Positions 1-9,470 of a DNA stretch of 64,000 bases are shown in pieces. Both the position numbers and the translations under genes were made by a program. Position 1 is the stretch's first letter; every line of letters begins with the position of its first letter. This stretch comes from Pogona vitticeps (lineage: Eukaryota > Chordata > Lepidosauria > Squamata > Agamidae): the NCBI RefSeq assembly GCF_051106095.1, contig NC_135786.1, forward strand, positions 88,517,001-88,581,000, given 5' to 3'. A model generated the notes under the pieces. It was given only the letters and a program-made list of their open reading frames with translations. It was not told the DNA's origin and made no database searches.

Positions 1-319
1 TTGTTCTGTGTTGTTTAAAGATATTAGGCCTGCTCGTTGAGAGTCTGTTTCTGGGAAAATTTCTAATATGTAAAGTAAATGTCAGCAATTTGTATGAGTG
101 TAAAGTTGGAGTAGCATGATTTGTTTGAATAGGGAAACCAATACAGGAAGCTTAATTATGTATTAAAATATTTTTAGGCTATTCTGTAACATACATTTGT
201 AGGACAAAATACAGTTGGGTAAATAACTTGGGTTCTTTTTAAGGAGTTGAACATGTGCAGTTGCACAATAAGATTTTGGTTATTAATTTGGTGCTGAAGT
301 AAAGCCAGTATCAATACTA

Positions 320-790
320 GTCAGGCCTCCAAGAAGAGGGTATTCCACAGTTGGAGCACTACACCTATCCAATGACTGTGTAATTTTCCTAATGTCAGGA
401 GACACCCCACAACAGTTCTACCCTGTTTCTCTGAAAATAAGACCTAACCTGAAAATAAGTCCTAGTATGATTTTTCAGGATGCTCGTCATATAAGCCCTA
501 CCCCAAAAATAAGCCCCAGTTAAGTGAAACCCCACCCTCCACCATTGTGCAGCAACCAAAAGAAGATAACATGACTGTAAAATAAAACATCCTCTGACAA
601 TAAGCCCTAATGAGTTTTTTGAGGAAAAATTAATATAAGACCCTGTCTTATTTTCAGGGAAACATGATAAATGATCAGGTAGGTACACATAGGGAGAGAC
701 ACTTGCTCAGATATTGAGGTCCCAAGCCATTTAGGGCTTTGGTCGTCATCACCAGCATCTTAAGCTTGACCAATAAATAAATAAATATAT
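320..790 (+). repeat. Old dispersed repeat split by a MITE
   Basis: The flanks of the 424-664 MITE read like one family of old LINE-derived repeat. The left part (about 320-415) resembles the region about a fragment that 'fails to fit and is padded', and the right part (about 667-790) contains a TTTAGGGCTTTGGTCGTCA-like stretch and ends in an (ATAA)n tail. A related copy lies at 3370-3832. The family name is not certain; the call rests on recognition of a common reptile repeat and on the tail. Confidence 0.35.
424..664. mobile_element. Short inverted-repeat DNA element (MITE)
   Basis: The ends are inverted repeats: TGTTTCTCTGAAAATAAGAC at the left and its near-perfect reverse complement at 645-664 (18 of 20 match). 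The interior repeats the motif AAAATAAGCCC several times. About 240 bp long, with no coding capacity. It is a widespread vertebrate non-autonomous DNA transposon type; I do not name the superfamily. Confidence 0.6.
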
Positions 791-849
791 ATTAAAAAAA
801 CACCTGTGTAACATGGTTACTACATCATGTTCCTACCAGCAGTCTAGAT

Positions 850-979
850 CAGTGGTTCTTTGTTACTCAGATGCTTTTGAACTGCAACTCCCAGAAACCC
901 CAGTCAGCACAGCTGGTGGTGAAGGCTTCTGGGAGTTGCAGTCCAAAACTCCTGAGTAACCCAAGGTTAAGAACCAGTG
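850..979. mobile_element. hAT-type MITE with exact 8-bp target duplication
   Basis: A 130-bp element begins CAGTGGTTCTT and ends AAGAACCAGTG. Both sides carry the identical octamer GTCTAGAT (842-849 and 980-987), which is the hAT target-site signature. The interior is itself an imperfect palindrome (AACTGCAACTCCCAGAA on the left, TTCTGGGAGTTGCAGT on the right). The exact duplication suggests a fairly young insertion. Confidence 0.8.
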
Positions 980-1084
980 GTCTAGATACTTCATTTTGTG
1001 TTAGTTGCAGTTTCTTTGTTGTCCTGAAGGATAACCTACACAGAACACATTATGATAATCTAACTGCAAGTTGTTACATTAAGT

Positions 1085-1260
1085 CCAGATTGACGTATAG
1101 CAACCCTAACAGGGCTTTCAAGGTAAGTGAGATATTTAAGGAGTAGTTTTACCAGTTCCAAACTCTCCCCCATGAGTTTCCATGGCCAAGCAGGAATTTA
1201 AGCTGATGTCTCCTCAGTCCTAGTCCATCACTCTATTCACTACGCCACATGGTATAAACA
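1085..1260 (-). mobile_element. Old tRNA-derived SINE, minus strand
   Basis: The reverse strand starts with a tRNA-like promoter region (GTGGCGTAGTGAATAGAG, then a degenerate B box) and ends in the common tail that reads, on the plus strand, 'agcaaccctaacagggctttcaaggtaag'-like in short form (TAGCAACCCTAACAGGGC). It resembles the copy at 15893-16076. Heavily diverged. Confidence 0.45.
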
Positions 1261-1817
1261 GGAATTACTACTACATAAGTCTATATGTGACAATGCAAGA
1301 TGGTGCAAATTAAAACATTGATTGGAATCCTGTTGCACAACTCCATATGTGCAACAGTGATAATAGCTTCAGCAGCAGTCATTTTTTGTTGATTAAAAGC
1401 TTTCTTTGGGGATTTCTGGATGCATGTGACTTTATCACATTGTATATGAATTGTGTGAACCCCAAAATCACATTTAATCAGAGGCAATTTGCCCCTGATG
1501 ATGACATAATCAGTTTTTCACCCATGGAGCTATGCAGCAGGGCTTCACAACACCATTTGTAAAGTTTATTTTTATAATAGAATTTCTAAGAATTCTTTTA
1601 AGTTACTGATAACATTTGGTAACTGTAGTCATTCATCTTCTCATAAGATGCATCTATTGGAAAATGACAAAAAGCTAGAAATCATGTTTAAAAACCTACT
1701 TTAGCTCCCAAGAACATGGCAAATTGCTGATAGTAATTGGGAATTAAGAGTCACACTTGGAAGTTTATTTCACTATTAGCATTTCATGGTGATTAAGTTT
1801 ATTCTTGTGTTTTGCAG

Positions 1818-2055
1818 CTTTCCATCTACATTTCTTGCTAACAATAACCAGTCAACTTCAACCTGTGTCCCAAGTAGTTCTAGCACTACTGCAGCATCCT
1901 CTGCCTCTGCCACAGCCTCATTGTCTTCAGTAAGCAATGCAGCAGTTACTTCAAGCTTTGGTGAACTGAAGTCCTCAAGTGGCAGCAGAAAAGCTAGAGT
2001 TCTTTATGATTATGATGCGGCCAACAGCAGTGAATTATCACTTCTTGCAGATGAG
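1818..2055 (+). CDS. SH3GLB1: SH3GLB1 (endophilin B1/Bif-1), penultimate coding exon
   Basis: Endophilin B1 is a cytosolic N-BAR plus SH3 protein that binds and bends membranes and acts in autophagy, mitochondrial dynamics and apoptosis (known family role). This 238-bp exon follows a TTTGCAG acceptor and ends at GATGAG before GTACAT. It begins in phase, completing a split serine codon, and encodes 79 whole codons: FPSTFLANNNQ..., a Ser/Thr/Ala-rich linker, then GSRKARVLYDYDAANSSELS, the start of the SH3 domain with the VLYDYDA signature. The SH3 part is almost identical to human from memory, while the linker is more serine- and alanine-rich. An SH3GLB2 origin is unlikely given the exact match of the SH3 start. 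Confidence 0.95.
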
Positions 2056-2777
2056 GTACATGCTTCCTTTTCTTGGTCTTAGATACATGAAAAAGATAAC
2101 TATATTATGAGTTAAAGGTACATAAAAAACCGGCCTCTTAACTTTACATCATCGTCATCAAAGATTGTAGGCATATAAATAGCCATTTGTCACTGGAATT
2201 ATGTGGGCCTGTATATCAGCAATTGAATCTGTACTAATGGTGAAAGAAGAGTTACCTGTGTCTGTGTAAGCTTTGTGATGTTACCAATCTGTAGATTGCT
2301 TCTATGTTTATCATGTGATTGTAACATTATTTAGCTGTTCTAATACCTGGTGATCTTTCATGTAACATTTCTATCAGGAACAGACATGTGTATCAAATAT
2401 TTACTCCTCCCCCCCCTTTTTTTTTAAAGTTAACAAGGCTTTTGTGAGGCTGCTAGTGACCCTGGGAAATTCTTCAGTATTTCTCCTTTGTGATACAGTC
2501 AACTAACTAAATGTGGATCATGTGGGAGAGGGGCTCAAGCTGGAAAGCTTTGTAATCTAGCATAGGTCTAGCTCAAGTTAGCTTCCTTTTTCAAAAAAAA
2601 AGAAGCTGTCCTGGTGCTTGTTGGGACAGGAAGCTGAGTAGAAACTGGCAATGAAGCTTTCTAACTTGGACCTTTCTCCTAAGAGAGACACATTTGGGTG
2701 TGTGAAGGTGTCTGTTGGATTTTGTAGTACAAAACCAAAATGAAATGGCATATCCTTATTGATTAGCATGGTATGTG

Positions 2778-2905
2778 AACTGCTGGATAGCTCAGCAGTT
2801 TAGGCATCTGGCTGTGGAGCTAGAGGTTGGGACTGTGCCTCCTTGACAGGGGCTGGACTTGACAATCCATAGGGTCCCTTCCAGCTCTGCAGTTCTAAGA
2901 TGATT
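2778..2905 (+). mobile_element. tRNA-derived SINE with CR1-like 3' end
   Basis: The head reads like a tRNA (GGATAGCTCAGCAGTTTAGG as A-box region, GGTTGGGACTGT as a decayed B box). The 3' half (GGGTCCCTTCCAGCTCTGCA, then TTCTAAGATGATT) is the tail shared with CR1-group LINEs. About 125 bp. Confidence 0.65.
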
Positions 2906-3369
2906 GTAAAGATTATTATATATGCAATTATATAATATAATCCAATTTTAGATACTGCTTACTTGTGAGTGCATGACACGAAATGATAAGACTTTGTGAG
3001 AATTGGGTTTCATTAACTTCTTTCTCCATGGCTGAGTTATTACTCTGGGGGGTGGGGGTGATCAGTCTATATGGACAGTTTCCTAGCAGAACCTTTAGAC
3101 ACCTCAGAAGAGCTATCTGGTGATTGTGAAGGTTAAAAGAAAAGGAATACTCCCCCAGATTATTAGGAAGCAGGGCTATAACATGTGGAGTTGAGAACTC
3201 CAGGCCAAGAATAACTGCCAATGGGCCCTCCATGTTCCTCCCAGATATAATACCCCATTTATCCAGTCAGAATGGGGTGAGTACTGCTTGATTTGTCCTA
3301 TCTGGTTAATAGGCAGAAGGAAAATTCAGAGAACTGAATTGGTCAATTTTATCTAACTTACGTATTTAT

Positions 3370-3832
3370 CTAGTTTTTAGATAAATACCCATCTAGTAGC
3401 ATGCCACTACTTTGGGCAATTTACAGACATGAAGCATAAAAACTCACCCTCCCATGCATCCAAAATAATCTAAAACAACCCAAAAAAGAACCCAACCCCC
3501 CAGTGGCAATGGCAGTCACATAAGAGAATCAAGATATAGCATCAGTATACACAAGTATAAGATAAACAATTGCAAGGGGAGGAGATCCCAAAAAAGATTC
3601 TCTAAAAAGTAGTGTTTTTTCTAGCTTCTGGAATGTTGGGGCAGAAGGGGCCTGGTGCTCCTCCACCGGTAATGCATTCCATGAAGAGGCAACCGCCGCT
3701 AAGAATACATGGTTCTGGTTGTAAACTTCCGAGCCTCCCTGAGGGTGGCACCCATAGTATCAAAGCTTGGGAAGAATGGGTGATATGGGTAGAAAATATC
3801 AGGGAGAGGTGCTCCGACAAGTAATGAGGTCG
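3370..3832 (+). repeat. Dispersed LINE-derived repeat fragment
   Basis: The region contains phrases typical of a common squamate repeat: a GGGCAATTTACA stretch near 3413, then a segment around 3620-3830 with CCTGGTGCTCC and GAGCCTCCCTGAGGGTGGC. It resembles the right flank of the repeat at 320-790. The family is not firmly identified. It lies in the last intron of SH3GLB1. Confidence 0.35.
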
Positions 3833-3865
3833 CTATGTGAGTTTATTTTATAACAAATATATTTT

Positions 3866-4222
3866 ATGTTGTGGGACGTGGTAGCACTGTGGGTTAAACC
3901 GCAGAAGCTTCTGTGCTGCAAGGTCAGAAGACCTGCAGTAGTAAGATCGAATCCACGCATCAGAGTGAGTCCCCGTCGCTTGTCCCAGCTCCTGCTAACC
4001 TAGTGGTTCAAGAGCATGCAAAATGCGAAAAATGTGAGTAGAGAAATAGGTACCACCAAGGTGGGAAGATAATGGCGTTCCGTGTCTAGTCGTGCTGGCC
4101 ACGTGACCACGGAAGATTGTCTTCAGACAAACACTAGCTCTAATGAGTTGGAAATGGAGATGAGCACCACCCCCTAGAGTCAGACATGACTGGACAAATT
4201 GTCAAGGGGAACCTTTACCTAT
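3866..4222 (+). mobile_element. Sauria-type SINE with BovB-like 3' tail
   Basis: The head GGACGTGGTAGCACTGTGGG and the B-box region AAGATCGAATCC fit the tRNA-derived promoter of Sauria SINEs. The middle and the 3' end (CTAGAGTCAGACATGACTGG, then AAGGGGAACCTTTACCT) match the BovB-related tail of this family. The copy is nearly full length, in the last SH3GLB1 intron. A related minus-strand copy is at 27351-27697. This family is a squamate marker. Confidence 0.85.
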
Positions 4223-4284
4223 ATTTTATGTATTTTATGGCACATGTGGAGACAAATGCTGTTTGTTTTTTCTTTTTCTTTTAG

Positions 4285-4392
4285 GTCATAACAGTGTACA
4301 GTATTCCTGGCATGGATTCAGACTGGTTGATGGGTGAACGAGGAAATCAGAAGGGCAAAGTGCCTATTACATACTTAGAACTCTTAAACTGA
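4285..4392 (+). CDS. SH3GLB1: SH3GLB1 terminal coding exon (SH3 domain end)
   Basis: After a T-rich tract and a TTTTAG acceptor, 35 codons and a TGA stop encode VITVYSIPGMDSDWLMGERG and then NQKGKVPITYLELLN. This completes the SH3 domain begun in the 1818-2055 exon; joined, the frame is GAG|GTC with no split codon. The conserved SH3 residues are visible: the DW pair, the glycine of GERGNQKG and the P-x-x-Y of VPITYLELL. The ending LELLN is the exact C terminus known for vertebrate endophilin B1. Human has VFSVVGMDSDW here, so the n-Src loop region differs slightly. Confidence 0.96.
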   Translation, partial: VITVYSIPGMDSDWLMGERGNQKGKVPITYLELLN

Positions 4393-5589
4393 ATGACTGG
4401 CTTGTATAAAAACTGCCAGTTATGGTGAGACCATATTTATATGCAATTAACTTTATATGAAGCAGGTTTAAGTGTCTTCCATGTTATTGTCTTAATGGAT
4501 GAGAGTATCAGCCATTAGAAATGGGCTTTTCTGCCAATATTGCATGGTAATACTCTTTTGAGATCTAAGTTGTTTAAAAGCTTTTACTTTGTGCCAAGAT
4601 TGTTTCCTACAGAACTTTCTTTCTACTGGAGTTTTCACTAATAACAAATTTCTCATTTTGAGTAATCAAAACCTGAATGCAGGATGAACTGTTTTCTACG
4701 GAACTTTTCATAACAGCAAACTTCTTCACAAACAATAAATTGTTAAACAATGATGGGCTCTTTTTTCTATCCCATTTTACTTGACAGATCTAACATTTGA
4801 TGTCTTGAAAGGGCTAAGGCTATAGTTGTAACACTATAGGCATATTTCAAATATTAAATACATTTCAGAAACAAAGGTTAGCACTATTCCTTTTTTATTT
4901 TTGTATTTTTTTAAAGACTCCATTGATCTAGCTCCAGATATGTTGAGGAAGCACTCTTCTACTCATAGCTTACAAATCTATGCTGTGTCCTTCAGCGTAG
5001 GTTAGCAAACTAGAGCCTCCTATCTAGCTTTGCTTTTTCAGGTCTCACAGTTATATAGATCACAAATTGTGCTTTAGAGGACAAGAATATGTTTGTTTTC
5101 CTGAACAATCTGGAATAGGATAATGAGGATTTAGTTAAGATGTACTGAATAACATGCCTTTGAAAGATGATTGGACATTCACTGAACAGTTGTCTGGTGA
5201 GCAACCTTATGATGCTACATCTTTGAGCAAGAAAATTATCTGGAATCTTAAAATATGACTTTTTTCCTATTCCTTCTGAAATATAATTGGTAGATTTAGG
5301 GTGTGACTAAATTGCCAAAATAATCTGAGTGTTGTGTTGGGGTATTATTGTATCAGTTCATGTCACATGCTGCGCCTGTCCTCATCAGCAGCCTCAATTT
5401 AACAGGTTGATTTGGTGCAAGGAGCTAGCTACACTGCTTTTAAAATGACCTTAAATAGACCTCACGTTGGCACTTCGATCTACCCATGGGCCTTGTCTGA
5501 CTCCACCTGCATTCAGTGAATATCTCTCTAGCAAGTGAGAGACTGTATTGCTGGCATCCAAAGAACTGCAAATAAGTTTTCTCAAAATG

Positions 5590-5687
5590 CAGTGAACACT
5601 CTACAATGACTCAATGCAGCAAATCTCGACTGATTCAGTGGATCTGCTCTCATGTGATTTCCTATACTAAGCAATAGGATTTCAGCC
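5590..5687. repeat. Half copy of a palindromic short repeat family
   Basis: It ends CTAAGCAATAGGATTTCAGCC and matches the right half of the 16750-16980 element (shared phrases: CAATGCAG, CTGATTCA, TAGGATTTCAGCC). It is likely a fragment of the same roughly 230-bp inverted-repeat element. Confidence 0.4.
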
Positions 5688-6095
5688 TTTTAAAAATTGT
5701 ATGGCTAAGTATTTGTACTGTTTTACCTGCAGTGGTTTAGAAATCCAACAAGACATATCTCAGCACAAATGAAGATAATGTAATTGTATATTGTCAGTGA
5801 ACAACTGTTTTCAGAGGCATCTCTGCTGCTAAGTATGCAGCATGTTCAACCATACCTGACCATTTTTAATGGCATTGTTTTTTTCCACTGTTTAATGATG
5901 TAAAGTCAAGGAAGCTTATCTTCAGCACTGAGACAGTTTTATGAATGTTACATCTGAGTTTTGGGGCATTGTGTGATAGATGTCTAGTAAATGAAAATAC
6001 AGAATTACCTTATGAATATTAAATCTCTTACAAGTGGTTTCTTGACCTGAGTGACTGATGGAGAACACATTAGTATGAGGAACAGGTAGCAAGTG

Positions 6096-6101
6096 AATAA
6101 A
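6096..6101 (+). terminator. SH3GLB1: Candidate distal SH3GLB1 poly(A) signal
   Basis: A canonical AATAAA hexamer about 1.7 kb after the stop codon. It is the last good hexamer before the intergenic repeats. The choice over the proximal hexamer at 4734 is an inference. Confidence 0.45.
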
Positions 6102-7024
6102 CTTGAATGCTAAAGAGTCCCCTTCCTGATGGATCTGAATTGCTTTATAAATTTTTATAAAACATGAAACGGGTGTCTGACATGAGCAATTAAGGGGATC
6201 TATTTAGAATTGCAAAGTGGAATTAAATCTTTCAAATGTCTTTACACAGTTTAGGCAGAACAAAACTATAAAAAATACGAATAATAAGCTAGGAAATTGC
6301 TGCTTCTGAAAGACAATCATGTATATAAACTACATTTCTTGAAATAAGCTTTTTTTTCCCGGGGCAGGTTCTATGAATGCAACAGTTGATGAAGCTCATG
6401 CAGAAATGAAGCTGTCATCTGGCAAAATGTTGTGGGTGGATAGAAATTGGAGGGAGATTTGCAGACCTGAGGAAAGTAATAGTCATGAGTCTGTCTGTAT
6501 CCCCCACAGACTTAAGTTCTTTCCCTTTAGCCAGTTATTTTGCTGTATAAACTGCTGTGGAGGTAACTGTGTAAGCCTTGCTTTTCCTGACTTTTGTTAT
6601 TCATACATGCAACATTTCCTATACCTGTGCAGAGCATGTTCAAAATCTTGAAAAGTTTGATAGTGGTCTTCTGGTGCACTCTGTCCCTGTCATTGCACAA
6701 TTTGTCAGTTCCTTTTTGTCTACCTTCTTCATTTTAGTGTCATTTACTTCAACAACTGATTCTCCCTCTACCTGTTCAGAGCCTACCACTATATGAAGAT
6801 AGCACTACACTTAGATGCCAGGACAAAGTTAGCCTTCTGGGTCTATGGAACAAAACCATTTCATAAAGCTCTTCATTTATTTTTTGATAAGAAAGCATTT
6901 ACCAGTTTCTATGTTTGGGAGTCAAATAACTTGAGTGATCACTGTCAGGAAGAACATTATTACCTTTACCTGCAGTGTGAGATATCTTCCACCAGAAGAT
7001 GTTTTTGGTAAATCCTTGTGTGTA

Positions 7025-7598
7025 TAGTGGTGCCCCACTAGACGCTTACCCCACATGACGTTGGAATAGCTTAACAACGACATTTTTGCGATCGCTATTG
7101 CGATCACAAAACGATGGTTCCAATGGGGGAAATCCGCTTTACGTTGATTAGGAGCCTGTTTTTTCCGGCTCCACAAAATGGCTTCCCTCCCTTCTCAAAA
7201 TGGCTGCTTTCCAGTTCCACAAAATGGATTCCCTCCCTTCTCAAAATGGCTGCTTTCCGGCTCTGTAAAATGGCTTCCCTCCGAAAAAATGTCTTCCCTC
7301 CCTTCTCAAAATGGCTGCTTTCCGGTTCTGCAGAATGGCTTCCCTCCGCAAAATGGTTTCCCTCCCTTCTCAAAATGGCTGCTTTCCGGACGGAAGCTTT
7401 GCATTACAGCGATTTTTAACAGCTGATCGGTGGTTCTCTATGGGCAATCTTCGCTGGGCGATCAGGTATTTTCCCCATTGGAATGCATTGACCAGTTTTC
7501 AGTGCATTTCAATGGGTTTTTTACTTTCGCTTGACGATGATTTCGTTCTACAGCGATTTTGCTGGAACGCATTATTGTCGTCAAGCGGGGCACCACTG
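7025..7598. mobile_element. Tigger-like MITE with internal tandem array
   Basis: The ends are inverted repeats (TAGTGGTGCCCCACTAGACG at the left, GTCAAGCGGGGCACCACTG at the right) flanked by TA on both sides (7023-7024 and 7599-7600), as in Tc1/mariner-Tigger elements. The subterminal parts repeat GCGATCGC-type motifs. The middle (about 7150-7395) is a tandem array built on CAAAATGGCTGCTTTCC, with four exact starts of CAAAATGGCTGC at 7196, 7242, 7307 and 7371. The array keeps several frames open on both strands by repetition; these are not genes. Confidence 0.75.
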
Positions 7599-7630
7599 TA
7601 TTTAGTTAGAGATCATGACAAAGAACAGGT

Positions 7631-7896
7631 TGCCTAAGTGGAACTGTGGTTCTTCGGTCATCTTTGAACACACACTACCCTCCTCTCAGAGATTTCTATA
7701 GATTGCATTAGAAGTGAGATAGAGAACTGAGAAGAACTGAGGGGAACAGTTGGGGATAAGAACAATGAAAGAGGTGAGGTGCACAGCAGAAGACTGTTAT
7801 TAAGCTCTAGAACACTCTGAACATAACACTGCACTCTAGTCCAGGAGGCTTCATGACTGCGAGTTCTGAGATGTCACTCGAAGAACCAGAATTATA
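7631..7896. mobile_element. Inverted-repeat element (MITE), family unknown
   Basis: The left end GTGGTTCTTCGGTCATCTTTG is mirrored by the right end (reverse complement GGTTCTTCGAGTGACATCT), with a short indel. About 265 bp, non-coding. I did not find a clean target duplication. Confidence 0.45.
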
Positions 7897-9247
7897 GAGA
7901 AGCCACTTGCTGATTTCCAACACAATGTTCTCTCTGTGAGGAAGGAAAGGCTTATGCTGTATTTTATTTGTTTTTATTGATGCTTTTAATTATCTTATAT
8001 TTTAATGTTTATTTTAATGTATTCATTGCTTTGTGAGCAGTCCAGGGAACAGTGTATTAACAGACAGCCATACAAATCTAGCAATAGATAAAGTAAAACT
8101 GCATCAGTCCCCATTTTCTGTATACTGACAATCAGGATGGCAGTGTTCCTTTTTTCACTCCTTGTCCTGACTGGCTTTGTCTAATTTTGCCATCCTTGCA
8201 CTCAAGCCTCAGGTATGCCATTGACTTTGGAAAGTCCTGTATAGTGCAAGTCCAGTGCTGCCTCCTCCCCTGTGTGTCTTTGTGTTTCCCAGTCTACCTA
8301 AGAAACATTTCACAGATTTTGTTTCTTGTCCTAAAGTGGAATGAAGCTATTCAGGGTGCAGAGCTTCAGTGTTTAAAGGCTTGGATCCTAAGATAACATA
8401 AATGGAAGAAGCTCAGAGGCATTCCCACCCCCTTCTTCTCCCTGTAGCTTTTTAATGGGAGTGTAAGCAGTTGGAGTAGAGGCGATGACTCTATTCTTAT
8501 GTGAACCTACCCTAAGATCAATCCAAAATCTAAAAATAATCTTTTTGTTTCTAGCTCTTTAACCTACTCAGGCTGTCACTTATAAGCAGAACTAGTGACC
8601 CTGTGTACTTTACTTGAGTTGTGCTATTCTTTGAGAACCCAGTTGTCAGTTGTCTGCTTTCTCTTCCATCCTTCTTAATCACTGATAGGGAACTTTTGGT
8701 AGTCTGGTTGCTCGACTACAATCAGCCCTAGCTAGTGGTGAGATCAGAATATCAGATACGTGCCATTCCCATCTTAAGTTGTTCCCTTGGCTTAGGCTGC
8801 CTTATTGTCCTGTGCACTCACTAATGAGGAATCCAGTTAAACAGAAATACCTTAGAGAGCTTTCCCTCTGTCAGTTGCCACATAGTCTTCCTAAACACTG
8901 TATCTGCCTCTTTGCAGAAAGGTACTCTGTGTTCAAATGGTAAGGTGCAGTACATGTGCTTTTATGCCGAAAGTCCTCCGTTAAAACCCATAATCTCGAA
9001 TTTTAAAAAAAGTGAAAACAAAATATCAATTAGTAAGTACGAAAGGAGGTGGAGAGCTACTGCTAGTCAGAATAGACAATAATAGACTAGAAAGGAAGCA
9101 AAAACGATTTTTATTTCCTTACATAAAATAGGACAGAACCTCTATGTGTTTTAGCTTCAGTTTTTAACTCAAAAATATTTACTGGACATTGCTGGGCTAG
9201 AAGGGATCAGAAGATTGTTACATTTAAAGCTCTTTTTAAACAGTAGT

Positions 9248-9470
9248 CAAAATACCGTTGCTTTGTGTAGTAAATTACACTGGAGTAGGCCAGCTGAATT
9301 AGTGGGGATTTGGTGAGTGGACTCCTATATGCATTTAGTTGATTCAGATGAGGCTACTTTAGTTGTGACTTACTATGGTAAGATAAGATGCAACTAGAGT
9401 AGGCTTATTTCAGTTAAATTTATATAATTTATAGCCTACTCCATTGAGTGTGCTAAACAATCGGTTTTCC
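9248..9470. repeat. Palindromic short repeat (same family as 16750-16980)
   Basis: The left half shares the order of motifs GTAGTAAATTACACTGGAG, GGGGATTTGGTGAGT, TTGATTCAGATGAGGCTACT with the left half of the 16750 element, and the right end (GTGTGCTAAACAATCGG) mirrors the left end. Diverged but full length. Confidence 0.5.

Larger units (their letters stand above)
1..1817 (+). other. SH3GLB1: SH3GLB1 intron (3' part)
   Basis: No exon is seen before the acceptor that ends at 1817 (pyrimidine-rich tract then TTTGCAG). The stretch is AT-rich and holds degraded repeats, listed separately: a MITE at 424-664, a hAT MITE at 850-979 and a minus-strand SINE at about 1085-1260. The upstream exons that encode the N-BAR domain lie outside the window. 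Confidence 0.75.
4393..6120 (+). other. SH3GLB1: SH3GLB1 3' UTR (probable)
   Basis: The stretch after the stop codon is AT-rich with no further open frame. AATAAA hexamers lie at 4734-4739 and 6096-6101. The second would give a UTR of about 1.7 kb, in line with the long 3' UTR known for this gene in mammals; the first would give a short form of about 0.36 kb. The 3' boundary is an inference from the hexamer. Confidence 0.6.

Noticed and set aside
7104-7426. Several overlapping open frames on both strands
   Set aside because: They are created by the tandem array inside the Tigger-like MITE; the protein repeats simply mirror the DNA unit.
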